Source: Escallonia rubra (taxonomy: Eukaryota > Streptophyta > Magnoliopsida > Escalloniales > Escalloniaceae). From it: a DNA stretch of 64,000 nt. The DNA lies in contig JAVXUO010002692.1 of assembly GCA_033065855.1 (NCBI GenBank), positions 62,001-126,000 of the forward strand, given 5' to 3'. Positions within the stretch are counted from its first letter, which is position 1. Every line of letters starts with the position of its first letter. This document shows positions 10,482 through 21,019 of this stretch, piece by piece. The notes under the pieces are model-generated. The model saw nothing but the letters and a program-made list of their open reading frames with translations, searched no databases and was not told the DNA's origin. A program made the translations under genes and the position numbers.

Positions 10482-10806
10482 TTTTTGGTTAGAAGGGGAA
10501 GAATGAAGGGAAAGAAGGAACAATGAGAAGGAAGAAGGGTCTGTAAGAGGGAAGAGAAAGAAGAAGAAGAAAAACCCTAAAGGGCAATGAGGGTTTTAGT
10601 CAAGAAAGGGAGGGTAGTTTGGGGATTAAAAAAAATCAAAAAGTAGTGTGTCAGGGAATCTCCAAACAGAGTTAGGTTCCCGTCAGATTTTTGTAGCTCC
10701 ATGAAATACGGGTACAAACATCAGGGAGATGAGTGTAATAAAAAAAGATGGTAGGAGCCGTGTGTAGTTTAGGGCAAACCTCAGGGATGTCGTGTGTAAT
10801 TTACCC

Positions 10807-10815
10807 TAAAAATAT
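10807..10815. other. Right 9-bp target-site duplication of the 4.5-kb MULE
   Basis: TAAAAATAT, identical to 6282-6290, directly follows the right TIR. Confidence 0.9.
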
Positions 10816-11194
10816 TAAGTATGTCATATGATCGGTTTACAAATGGAGAAAATCAATTTCACAAATGACTGTATATCCTTTTGTTTGCTTCCAATTTTCC
10901 TTTCACATCCTATCTCTTTTTCTTTGTACATTCTTATAACAGAAACACTATCTTGATCTTCACCCACGCCACTGTACCCCCCTCACCCGCCCTCTCTTTT
11001 GGTCTCCACCACCAAGCAGTCCAGTTAATGCATTTTGTTGCAAAATCAAACGACAAACACCACAAGAACCAATTAACGCTATAAATTTTGACAACCATCA
11101 CCTACTCCGTCGCAATCACCACCATCACACCACCGCTGCTAGTATTCAAGACCAGTTGTTGTCTCAATTACAAAACGGCCTACAATCACGTACA

Positions 11195-11640
11195 TATGCA
11201 CCCGCAAGCACATACACTTTGATTGATTTACACACACACACACAGACTCCATCCACAGTCACTTGTGCGCGTGCACACACGCAAACATGGATTGATTTCA
11301 CCCACCATCAAGCACGTGCGCACACACACACACACACATGCTTTGATTGAATTCAGACCCACACACACATATACACATACACACACTAACTAAAATCAAA
11401 CCAACACTCACCACACACGCACACACAGATCAAAAGAGAGTGTGCAGTGTATGTGTGTATGTGTGTGTGTGTGGATGTTTACATGAATGTGTGTGTTTGC
11501 GCACGTGCGTGAGTTCAAACGTGCATGTAGTGTATGTATGTATATTAGTGCGCTTGAGTGTGTGCATGAGAGTTGCATGCGTGAGTTCGAATGTGTGAGT
11601 GTAGTGTATGTGTGCAGATCAGTGCGTGTGAGAGTGTGTG
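11195..11640. repeat. CA-rich block followed by TG-rich block (self-complementary low complexity)
   Basis: Positions about 11195-11430 are dominated by CACACA on the plus strand and about 11431-11640 by GTGTGT, so the two halves could pair as a large imperfect foldback. The ORFs reported here on either strand are products of the dinucleotide repeat. The TG-rich stretch is interrupted by a solo LTR and continues after 13084. The preceding 10816-11195 holds nothing recognised. Confidence 0.75.
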
Positions 11641-13083
11641 TGTAGTGAACTGTCATGGAAAAAATCCCCTGGCGGAGAAAGCATTTTATGGAGTCGCCAT
11701 CTTATTTAAATATGGAAAGTAGGGAAAATAAGAAAAACCCTACAAATGACTTTAAAGTGTTGAAAAGGACAACTAATCTGTTAGAAACCGGAAAATGGGT
11801 TCGGGAACTAAGTTATGCAATGGAAGGTGTTAGTCACCAGGCACGCCCTTTCGGTCTCCACTTCATTTTTATTAATTTTTGGCCTCAAGACAAGTAAAAT
11901 GCAATATATACCACCCTGAGTTCATACTTCTGTTTTTGGCTTGAACTCAACATTGAGATCGAATTTTCTACGTATCCGATCGGACAAACCGGAATAAAAA
12001 CCGTCGTAGTTCGACTATAGTCCTATCAGAAGTAGCCTACATTTCAAGCGTAGACTTAGACAAAGAAATGTAAAGACTCTCTTTGTGTTTTATAATAGAA
12101 ATGTGACTACGAGATGGGGAAACAATTCTAAAGTGATTTTTATATTAGAAAGCTAATAAAAATACCTCTTGAAATAGCTTGTCGAGAAGATTCGGGCACA
12201 CTCTCCGAATGATCCACGATGCAAAGAATTGAAGGATTTTTAAGTGAGTATGAATGGTTAAGATTCCCGAGAGAGAGCGTATCACTTCACGAAGAAATGG
12301 TTCACAAGCTCTAAAGAGAATAAGTTCTCTCTGACCAAAGATAAGAGACCAAAGACCAGGGCACCTAAAAATGAAGGCGAAATGCCCTTTCTATAGTGCT
12401 TAGAGTTGCAGAATTTTATAAGATTGGCTATGCCAATTTGCAAGGCTGGAGATAAGTCAGAATATATGATAAAATTGCAGATTGAGAAAAGCCAATTAAC
12501 CGACCAGTTAGTTGAATACCAGCCGATTCGTCCCATAATATAAAAAATGACTTTTCCAAATTTCGAGGCATTGTTTGACTGTAATTTTGGTAATTATCTC
12601 TAATTTCACAAATGGGATGTACCAGATTCAGAATAACTCATCTTTAACCATATAATTGATTGATTTAATCTTTGCATCAGGGATAATTCACAATTATTTC
12701 TATAAGTTATCTAGACAAACTAATTAAATTAAAATCTAGACATTTGACTGGACTTGACACAAATACTGGACTTGACCAATTCACTAACTGGACCACTGGA
12801 CAAGACTGGATTGTTGGGCTGGACTAACTCAATTCACTAACTGGACCACTGGACAAGACTGGATTGTTGGGCTGGACTAACCCAATTCCCTAACTAGACC
12901 ATTTAATAGAACTCGACATGTAACTGGACTAGGCTGGACTGGACGTTCAACGATTAAACTGGAGTGGACTAAATTAATTAATTAAGTCCCATTACTAAGC
13001 CTAGGCTTAATAATATACTCTAATTGATAATAAAGCCCACTATTTATTTAATTAAAAATAGCTGCAAAACTGGGGTGTCTATA
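11641..13083 (-). mobile_element. Solo LTR of a Ty3/gypsy-type retrotransposon (copy A)
   Basis: The segment starts TGTAGTGAAC and ends GGTGTCTATA; on the minus strand it begins TATAGACACC, a mutated form of the TGTAGACACC start seen in the related copies at 14469-15811, 31758-34004 and 35100-35524. Shared internal phrases include GGAGTCGCCATCTTA, a poorly conserved TTGGCTTGA...CTACGTATC block and many TGGACT/CTGGAC repeats. No primer-binding site or internal region adjoins it, and the TG-rich microsatellite continues on both sides, so it looks like a solo LTR. Flanking pentamers GTGTG and GTACG are only partly alike. Confidence 0.7.
12777..12882. repeat. 53-bp direct duplication inside the solo LTR
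   Basis: CAATTCACTAACTGGACCAC and the following text is repeated at 12777 and 12830 almost without change. It forms part of a TGGACT-rich tract that also appears in the other LTR copies of this family. Confidence 0.85.
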
Positions 13084-13906
13084 GTACGTGCGCGCGCGCG
13101 TGTGTTGTTGAGAATAGAACCCATGGGTGTGAGCATGTGTATGCGTGAGTGTTGAGAATTGAACGTTTGAGAATAGTGGTGTGTATGTTGAAGGTAGAAA
13201 GTTGGTGTGTTGACAGATAAGAAATTACAAAGGGTTCTATTGGGTGTATGCTTTATGATGATATTTTTCGGACTTGTTCCCTTTTTAGTGTTTTGCAGAC
13301 ATAACTAACAAAGAATTATTGTAGGGTTTTGAAATACATAAATTGTGCTATTGATTAACACGAAACTTGTGCGATTAATTTCCGTTGTATGACAATGCTT
13401 ATTTATTTATTTTTAAAAGGAAATTCATATTTACCAATTGGCTAAAGATCCAATTTTAAATTACGTTCACAACATAAAGGGACAACCTTTGGTTAAAGAA
13501 GCACGCAAAACAATACAAAAGGTACCAAAGCGTGCACAAGTTTATGTCTCTTTTTATGGTTCATATCCATATAATGGAGACTTAATACACCACATTCTTT
13601 TATCAGAAGGAAGAAAAATATAAAAGAAATACTTATGAATGTGAAGAATATGTGGAGGGATAACTGTCAGCCATTTTCTTCTTTTTTCCTCCCTTTCTCC
13701 CTCACTGCTGAACAACCCCCCTCCTCCTTTTTCTTTTCCTCTCCTCTCTCTCTTTCTTTTGTTCCTTCTAACTTTTTTTTTTTCTTCATCGGTCCATCTT
13801 TTTGTTACTGATCCTACCCTTTGTTTTATATACTTGATGAGTTTGCCTTGGATTGTTAGATTCGATCGGTCCAATTCAATTAAGTGCCCTAATAGGTCAT
13901 ATTAAT
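13084..13906. other. TG/GC microsatellite remnant and unclassified DNA
   Basis: A GTGCGCGCGCGCG run begins at 13087 and continues the TG-rich DNA seen before the solo LTR. The short plus-strand ORF at 13438-13623 shows no recognisable domain. A strongly pyrimidine-rich stretch lies at 13675-13800. No gene was recognised. Confidence 0.4.
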
Positions 13907-14403
13907 GTTGACTATTTATCTGATTTGGAAATTAATTAATTAAATTGACAAAATAAGATTATGAGCCTATTTAATTTTAGCATCCAATGCACTAAGTATT
14001 TATAGTATATAAGAGGCTTTTGGATCCTAATCTCTTAACTTTAATGGACGGTTAAGATTTGGCAAGTATAGGGTTGATCCCACTACTCTCTATATAAATA
14101 TCTCTTTTCCTTGGAGGCTTGCGCATCATAATTTTGGCTATTCCTTTGCTTCCTAGACTAATAGAAAAATACACAACTATATTCCCTCATCAATAATAAA
14201 GAAGAGTATTGAAGATCAATACCAAAGGGGACATGTTAGCTTCTGCATCTTGGCGTTCTTTCATCATCAGAATAAAAGCCTTTTATACTCTATGGCTTCC
14301 TTCAATTCCGGTGAACTCGAAACTCTATTATTCTTATTCTTACGCTATTGTAAGATTCTAAAGGTTTTGATTATGTGGTCAAGATGAATGAAATAATCTA
14401 ACA
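13907..14403 (+). mobile_element. Ty1/copia-type LTR (copy 1), about 0.5 kb
   Basis: The segment begins TGTTGAC, ends TCTAACA and aligns with 15817-16259 over most of its length. Shared phrases include ATGGACGGTT, TATATAAATATCTCTTTT (a TATA-like promoter region), CCAAAGG and CTTTTATA. Copy 2 is directly followed by a Met-tRNA-type primer-binding site, which identifies these as copia LTRs in plus orientation. Copy 1 is followed by unrelated sequence. Confidence 0.7.
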
Positions 14404-14448
14404 AAAATCAAGGAAAACTTTTCAAATCTAGTTCTCTTAGTGTTTTTA

Positions 14449-15811
14449 CTCCCCAGCAAAGTAGCCACTAGGGCACACCGCCTCGAAAAAAATCCTCAGA
14501 AAAATGATTTTCAGGAGCCGCCATTTTATTTAATAAGAAAAAATAATAAAAAACAAAAAAATGACTCAAATGTGTCTCGAAGGATAACTAGTTTATAGAA
14601 ACCAAGAGAGGGGTCTGGGAACTAAGTTACGCAATGAAAAAGTGTTAGGCACCCGGCCACGGCCTCTCAGTCTCTACTTCGTTTTTAATGATTTTTGGCC
14701 TAAAGAACACATAGCATGTAAAAATATGACAAGACTCACCATAAGTTAACTTTTATGTTTTTGGCTTGACTTGACAACTGGGGTCAAGTGGCCTACGTAT
14801 CTGATTGGACTAATCAAAATTAGAACCATTGTAGTTCGACACTGGTCTTATGGAAGGTAGTCTACAATTCGGGACTTAGACTTAGACAAAGAAAAATGAA
14901 AATAACTCATTTTGTTTTGAAATGAAATGTGACTAAGTGAAATGGAAATAGTCTATATGATTTCTACCTTAAGAATGCTGGCAAAGGTTACCTCGCGATG
15001 CAGCTTGCGTTGATGATTCGAGAATGCTCGTTGTTGGCTCCACGATGCAAAGAATAAAATGACGTTTTTAGGGTGATTTAGATGGCTAAAATTCTCGAGA
15101 GAGGTTGGACATCACTTCACGAGAAAATGGCGTGCAAACTCTAAAGAGAATAAGCATAAGAATAGACTTAATGTATGACCCTCAAAATGGAGGCCAAGAA
15201 CCTTTTTTATAGTGCTTAGGGTCGCAAAATTTGATAAGATTGGCAATGCCAATCTGCATGGTTGGTGATAAGTAAGAATAAGTGATAAAATCGCAGATTA
15301 ACAAAAGTTAACTTACCGTCTGGTTTACCCCATTTATTAAAAATACTTTTTCTTTATTTTTTGGTCGTTATCTGACCCTAATTTCGGTAATTATCTCTGA
15401 ATTCACAAATGTGATATACCATATTCAAGATAAGTTATTTCTTAACCATAAAATAGATTGAATTTGATTTTTCCAAATCATCTAGACAAAATATATGAAT
15501 TATTTTTCCCAAATCATCTAGACAAAATACATCAATCAAGATAATCTAAACCACGAACCGACTTAATCTACATGGATTGGACTAAATGCAGTGGAGTGGA
15601 CTGATGGACTGGACATGCGATGGACTGAAGTAGACAACTAAACTAGAAGGACTGGACTGAATAATTAAACTGGACCAAATTAATTAAATAAACTGGACTG
15701 GATTAAATAATTAAATTACATCACTAAGCGCGTACTCAATAATGCATTTTAATTAATAATAAAGTCCATTATTTAATTAACTAAAATGCCTACGAAAATG
15801 AGGTGTCTACA
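14449..15811 (-). mobile_element. Gypsy-type 5' LTR with primer-binding site (copy B), minus orientation
   Basis: On the minus strand the LTR runs from TGTAGACACC at 15811 down to about 14469. The reverse complement of 14449-14468 then reads GTGGCTACTTTGCTGGGGAG, matching the PBS type described for Tat/Ogre-lineage elements. Only about 45 bp of internal sequence remain before the copia LTR end at 14403, so the element is truncated. It shares the TGGACT-rich tract and the TTTCGGTAATTATCTC phrase with copies A, C and D. Confidence 0.7.
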
Positions 15812-15816
15812 AAAAT

Positions 15817-16274
15817 TATGGGCCTATTTTAATTTTAGCGTCCAATACACTAATTATTTATGGTGTATAAGAGGCTTATGGACTCTCTTAACTTTGATGG
15901 ACGGTTGAGATTTGGCATATATAAGGTTGATCCTATTACTCTCCCTCTATATAAATATATCTCTTTTATTTGGAGGCTAGGGCATCACAATTTTAGTTAC
16001 TCTTTTGCCTCTGGACTAATAGAAAAATTCACAACTCTATTTCATCATCAAGAATAGAGAAGAGTAGGAATATTAATACCAAAGGAAATATGTTCGCTTC
16101 CGCATCTTGGCATTTTTTTATCATCGGAAGAAAGCCTTTTATAATCTATGGCTTCTTTCCACTCCGGTGAGTTCGAAACCCTATTGTTCTTATACTTATA
16201 CTATTGTAAAATTCTAAAGGTCTTGATTATGGTGTCAAAATAAATAAAATAATCTAATATGTGGTATTAGAGCC
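15817..16274 (+). mobile_element. Ty1/copia-type 5' LTR (copy 2) with primer-binding site
   Basis: Homologous to 13907-14403 but missing its first 60 bp or so, next to the end of gypsy LTR copy B. The LTR ends near 16259, and 16262-16274 reads TGGTATTAGAGCC, one base from the TGGTATCAGAGC Met-tRNA primer-binding site of plant copia elements. A third fragment of the LTR end (AATAATCTAACA) followed by a PBS-like TTGGATATCAAAG occurs at 16551-16575. No gag or pol is recognisable downstream. Confidence 0.7.
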
Positions 16275-17185
16275 ACGTTAATCAATTGCATGGACACAGA
16301 GCTTCTCCTTTAATTTCTTTGGACTTTGTTTTTTTAATTTTACGTTTGAATGCTTCTTCTAGGCCATTAGCAGGCCACACAGCCAATCAACAGGCCACAT
16401 GGCCCAGAGAAATTGGGCCGAAGCGTTGGTGGTTGGCCGTGTGGCCTGTCGGGTTAGCATTGAAGATTGGCCCAGCAAAAGGGCGCTGTGGCTCAGTGGC
16501 TGTGGTGGCCTATCATTCGGCCTTGCACAATTGGGCCGAAAGGCCATGAAATAATCTAACATTGGATATCAAAGACTTGTCAATCACGGAACTGCAAATT
16601 GCTTGGAAGTTGCAAATTATTTATGGGCTTTGTGACCGGCCCATTTGGCTGGTGATAGGGTTTTGGGCTTGTAACTGGGCCATCTAGAGGAGACATAAGC
16701 AGGCTCCTAATTTTCTTTTACTTTCTCCTTTACAGGCCGGACTGCTGTCGTAAGTATGACGTAGCCCATATATTCGACTGCTACATCAGTTGGGCTTCTC
16801 GTAAAAAGACAAGACCCTTTCCTCGCCCATCCATAATTGGTCCATTTCAATGCATATGCATTATGACTTTGGGCCTGCTCAATCTATTTAGTCCAAATGC
16901 AAATTAGACCAAATGTGTATATTTTCTCCAGGCACCACTACAGCCTAAAGACCACAGATATTCAAAATGGAGTCGTTATTGATTCTTAGCAGTCATTTGT
17001 GACCAATTTTTAAGAATTGTACGCACCTTGTTCAACTAGGAACCGCCTGCAGGGCCTCTGGTTCGATAATCCTAGCAATAGCAATAGCTTAGTCTTGGTC
17101 CAATCGGTTAGGTACCAAAAACTGAACAGGCGGCATGGATGATTGTCATAAACTTTTTCTTTGTCTTTTGGGTATGTTGCTTCTA
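16275..17185. other. No recognised gene; retroelement-derived and unique DNA
   Basis: Positions 16350-16550 hold several GGCCA/TGGCC phrases in both orientations, so the region can fold on itself. Small ORFs overlap on both strands and are not credible. From 16576 to 17185 nothing recognised was seen. Confidence 0.4.
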
Positions 17186-17345
17186 ACTACTCCATAGTGA
17201 TGAAGAAGTCAACGGTACACAAGCCCTATGGGTACAAGTGTTGTTATGCCAACGGTAACAAGCGCCCGTCAGCAAAAGCGTTGTTATACTAACGGTACAC
17301 AAGAGCCTGTCGAGAAAGTGTTATTATTCCGACGGTTATTGGTAA
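17186..17345 (+). repeat. Relic of CACTA subterminal repeats, related to 37001-37280
   Basis: CTCCATAGTGATGAAGAAG followed by units containing GTTGTTATGCCAACGGTAAC and variants matches the left subterminal array of the CACTA element at 37001. The terminal CACTACAAG itself is not preserved here. Confidence 0.6.
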
Positions 17346-17406
17346 ACCGTTGCCTTATCTATGCTATATTTATTTGGATTCGATTGATAGCTAATAGGGT
17401 TCCAAA

Positions 17407-17680
17407 CACTACAAGAAAAAAATTGTCACTATTGAGTACCTTTTTTGGCAAGAGCCAAATTTGTCAGTATCTGTCTGCAACTATCCAATACCTATTGACA
17501 ACGACAAGGTTGTCACTGCTCATTTGGTAGTATTACAATTTTGTTGGTGGGAAGAATTTTGGACCGACAATAGGGACAACATGAAAATTAGTATCACTAT
17601 TTTGAATAGTGAGAGCGACAAAATGACATATTGTCCCAAAAAAGAAAAAAGAAAAATTTATCATTAATTGACAAGGAAAA
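17407..17680 (+). mobile_element. Left end of a second CACTA-type element (partial)
   Basis: CACTACAAGAAAAAAATTG at 17407 is the canonical plant CACTA terminus. It is followed by several TTGTCACT and GACAA motifs in both orientations, as in subterminal repeats. I found no matching right terminus nearby, so only an end fragment is claimed. Confidence 0.45.
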
Positions 17681-17734
17681 TATTGTCACAATGCAAACCT
17701 ATGAGGCGGTATTAATATTTGTTACTGTAGGTCC

Positions 17735-18900
17735 TTAATTGCACCTAGAGGGATGGTGGATAGGTGTTTACAACTTTAAACAGAAATTTAAACTTAACTT
17801 ACAAAGAAATAACAAAATCAGCAAATACAGATCAACACAAGAATTTATACCGGTTCGGTCCCACCTGCTTACGTCCAGTCTCCGAGCACTCTACACAAGG
17901 GAGACCTATTCGAACATTTCACTAAACAGCTAGCTTCAGGTGCTAGCTCAAACCACAGTACAGATTCGAAACCTTTCAAGATTTCCAGCAATTACAATTA
18001 GCTAATACATTGAAAACAACAAAGCTAAGCTTTCTTAGGTAGGAAGATCTGAAACCTTTCAAGAACTGAATCAAGAAGCTTGCTATTCAATATCTCAAAG
18101 ACAAACTCGCTCAAAGAATAGTATATCAAAGTATGAATAAGATGAGAGAGTTTTTTTTATAAGTGTAAGAGAGATTTTTTGAGATTAGAAAAGTTAGTAA
18201 AAAATTCACTAAGAGTGACTTTTCATACTAAGAAGGAATATGACCGTTGAAAAGTAGATAAAGGGATGACACAGAGGTTCATGCGAATGAATGAATAAAA
18301 TCAGTCGAAAGAAATAGTTGCAAAAACATCTCTGAAGAATTCGGTGAAATGAATCCAAGATTCATTCGAATCAAATGAGAGGGCTGGGATAGTTTAGAGC
18401 TATTGAAGGATTGAGTCGAATGGAAACTTCTTTTCTTTCGAATGAAAAGTGTTTGCTTTGGATGGAAACTTTTGCTTCGACTGGAAAGTGCTCACTTCGA
18501 ATGAAAACTTTTGCTTTGACTGGAAATAATTTTCTTCGAATGAAAAGTTTTACTTTGGATAAAACTTTTGCTTCGACAAAAAATATTTGCTTCGAATGGA
18601 AGTTTTGCTTCAGATGGAAACTTTTGCTTTGACTAAAAATGTTTGCCTCGAATGGAAAGTGATTTTAAAACTAGATAAGTAGAGACTGAAGGATCCATTC
18701 GAATGAAAGACATTTTCCTTCGAATGAAAGCCTTCCATGATGAATACATCTTGGTTTATTCTTTTCTTGTTTTCTGGGAGATCTTTAAGAAAGACTTAGC
18801 TTAAAGATTAATTACAAAGAAAGAGATATACAATTGAGTCCAAATTCAGGTTGTCCAAGTCCACATCCAAATCCAATCTTTGACCATGGAATATTCCACG
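17735..18900 (-). mobile_element. Probable LTR-retrotransposon fragment
   Basis: The text around 17738-17770 (CACCTAGAGGG...AATAGGTG-like) and 17845-17900 (CCGGTTCGGTCCCACCTG, then CACACAAGGGAGACC) is of a kind I associate with copia-type elements in plant genomes. No boundaries, primer-binding site or coding domain could be fixed, so class and orientation are uncertain. Confidence 0.3.
18409..18665. repeat. Degenerate short tandem repeat, TTCGAATGGAAA type
   Basis: About ten variants of a unit containing TTTGCTTCGAATGGAAA, with C/T and G/A changes and lengths near 20-30 bp, follow one another. The plus-strand ORF over this stretch is a by-product. Single copies of the TTCGAATGAAAG motif recur up to about 18735 and in looser form from 18285. 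Confidence 0.75.
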
Positions 18901-19932
18901 TTCTGTTTGATTATGATTGGTCCTGAAATTATTCTTAATAGCATTGTTAGATTAATGTTAAAAGCAATAATCTTGGAATCATCAAAATAATTAATCTAAA
19001 ATTTTAAAGTCAACAGTTACTTGGCTTGATTAAGTCTCATCTAAAACTTTCATTTTGCTTGCGCCAAATATTGACACGACTGACGTATGCCTTCTTCTCT
19101 CATGACAAACTTGATTTCCCTTCTCCTCTTCAATCACCTGAGGAAAAGAAAGCTACTCTGTTTTCGTCTGAAAAGTTGAAGGAGTCTAAATTCGAGAACT
19201 AGATTTAAGTATATTGCGAGTCATTGAAGACGATTATCTCCAAGTGATTGACGATTACGAGGAGAGCGCATTTTTGTTGGTGGACACGAGAAAGAAAGCA
19301 CGGATTCAAGTGATTATGAAGCGCTTGTGAAAATGATCAATAACAAGAATAAAGCTTCTAGTTGCTTAACATGGATGTCAAACAATACTCCAAACAATTT
19401 CAAAGTCAAAACTTCTTTTTAAATATCTTTACATGTAATGCATGTTCCTAATTACTTATATTGCATTCTATTTTGTGTTCATAATATGAGTGACGTGATG
19501 AAAAGATGAAAAGAGAATGACAATGTAAGACTCGACTTTCATTGAAACTGTCGTAATCTGCAACATGAAATAGTTAGGATACAAACAAAAATATCTTTGT
19601 AGAAATCACACCAAAATGTGTATTGGCCTGTAGACCAAAGGCAAGGTTTTGAACCAAAATGTTTCAGGCCGTACATTAAGCGTATAGATGTACCTCATGC
19701 CACGACCATGTTTTGAATCACTTTGTGCAAGTTGGCATTCATTATGATTGCCGAAAGTACAGTTTTGAGTTTTAAAAAGTTTTAAACTGAATTTGATACA
19801 GTTGGAGATTCCCTCAAAACTTGGCATCCATATTGAATTTCTCCCTATAAAATCCATCTTTTAGGATAACTTTAAAAAATAAATATATTAATACCTCTAC
19901 ATTGGGAAGATCAACAAAACTTTTATGCCCAA
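18900..19932. other. No recognised gene
   Basis: AT-rich DNA with scattered stops on both strands. A minus-strand ORF at 19606-19857 shows no motif I recognise. It forms the left flank of the retroposon at 19948. Confidence 0.4.
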
Positions 19933-19947
19933 CATTGGTCATTTTTT

Positions 19948-21006
19948 ACTAGGTGTGTATCAACGCTCTTCCTTCTCTCTACTTTCTTTCTCTAAAGAAC
20001 CCCCACAAACTACTCTGATGCCTCCGGGGGAGGGGGTTGAGATGATCTTCCTCCCTTCTCCCCCCCCCCCCCACCCCTCTCTCCTTCTCAGTTTCTAGCC
20101 TCCCTTACCTTGTCTTCTTCTCAAGTCCAGTCGCCCATCGTCTTGTAGCCCGGCCACCAGCTGCTGCCGTTTCATCGCTTCTCATGCCCGGCCATCCAGG
20201 TCGCTACCCAACCACTTCACAGCCACCATGGCCTTCAAAATCAAGCTCTAGACTCCTCTCCCCTCCCCCGATCTTCTTTGTTTTTCTTCTAGATCTCAGT
20301 GGTACCTCAATTCCATCTCGGTGAACATGGTTTTTTGGTGTCGAATTAATTTACTATAATCTGTATTTTTTGTGCTTCTTGGTTATTCTGAGGATTGTGG
20401 GGGTTAGGGAGGGGGTGTGTCTGGATAGGAGGTAGGGTGGGGTGGGGAGAGGATATCAGGGTAGATGGTGGGGGTAGTACGGCTGGGAGGATTGGATTCT
20501 TTGGCTTGTGAAGGATCTGTGGCTTTGACGGTACTTTTTTTAGATTTCGCTGCAGTGGTGTTGTCCAGTTCGTCAGATATTGCAGCGGTGCTACTGCTTG
20601 TAAAAGGTGCTTGTGAAGGAGGGCTGGATGTGACTTTCAGTCCCCTCACTGAGGAGTGATCATCACTGGGTTTCACAAAGTCTTGGATGTCGGGTAGAAA
20701 AGCTAGCATTTGGAGATGAACTAGTTACTTTTTTTTATTTTAGAAAGAGGTCTAGAATAGATTTAATTTAGTATTTATTTCAAAAACAAAAAGTGAAAGT
20801 GAGTTTTTAGATCTATTAATTGTGAGTTTCTTGATGTTACTTGTATTTTCTTAATGTAGATTTATTTGATCTTCTTGGAAAGTAGCTTAGCTACTCATAT
20901 AACTAAGAAGATGTAGTGCTCCAGGAAAGTAGCTTGACTACTCTTGTAACGTAGTGTGCATTTTAATATCATCATTCTCCTGATTAACAAAAAAAAAAAA
21001 AAAAAA
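19948..21006 (+). mobile_element. Poly(A)-ended retroposon with probable target duplication, about 1.06 kb
   Basis: The insertion ends in a run of about 18 A at 20989-21006. CATTGGTCATTTT at 19933-19945 is nearly repeated after the tail as CATTGGTCTTTT at 21008-21019, as expected for target-primed integration by LINE machinery. The 5' part is C/T-rich (19960-20300) and the middle (20400-20700) carries a Pro/Ser/Thr-rich frame on the minus strand that I do not trust. It could be an internally deleted LINE or a processed transcript copy. No reverse transcriptase was seen. Confidence 0.5.
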
Positions 21007-21019
21007 GCATTGGTCTTTT

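Larger units (their letters stand above)
6291..10806 (+). mobile_element. Complete but defective Mutator-like element (MULE), 4516 bp
   Basis: The ends are long inverted repeats: 6291 onward begins GGATAAATTACACACGGCA and the reverse complement ending at 10806 begins GGGTAAATTACACACGACA. They remain alignable for about 80 bp (both include CTAAACTACACACGGCTCCTA). Exact 9-bp flanking duplications confirm both boundaries. Inside are a leader with many degenerate CCCTAATTGA-type repeats (about 6780-7390), a transposase pseudogene (about 7400-8890), a G/T-rich stretch (about 9100-9860) and a convergent GRF-zinc-finger-like ORF (10203-10481, minus). The catalytic core of the transposase is missing, so the element is non-autonomous. 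The perfect target duplication suggests a fairly recent insertion or little decay at the flanks. Confidence 0.92.

Noticed and set aside
11156-11656. ORFs of 64-83 codons in the CA/TG region
   Set aside because: Pure dinucleotide-repeat translations (THTHTH, VCVCVC) on both strands.
20404-20709. 101-codon Pro/Ser/Thr-rich minus-strand ORF
   Set aside because: Lies antisense within a poly(A)-ended retroposon; low-complexity composition and no family match.
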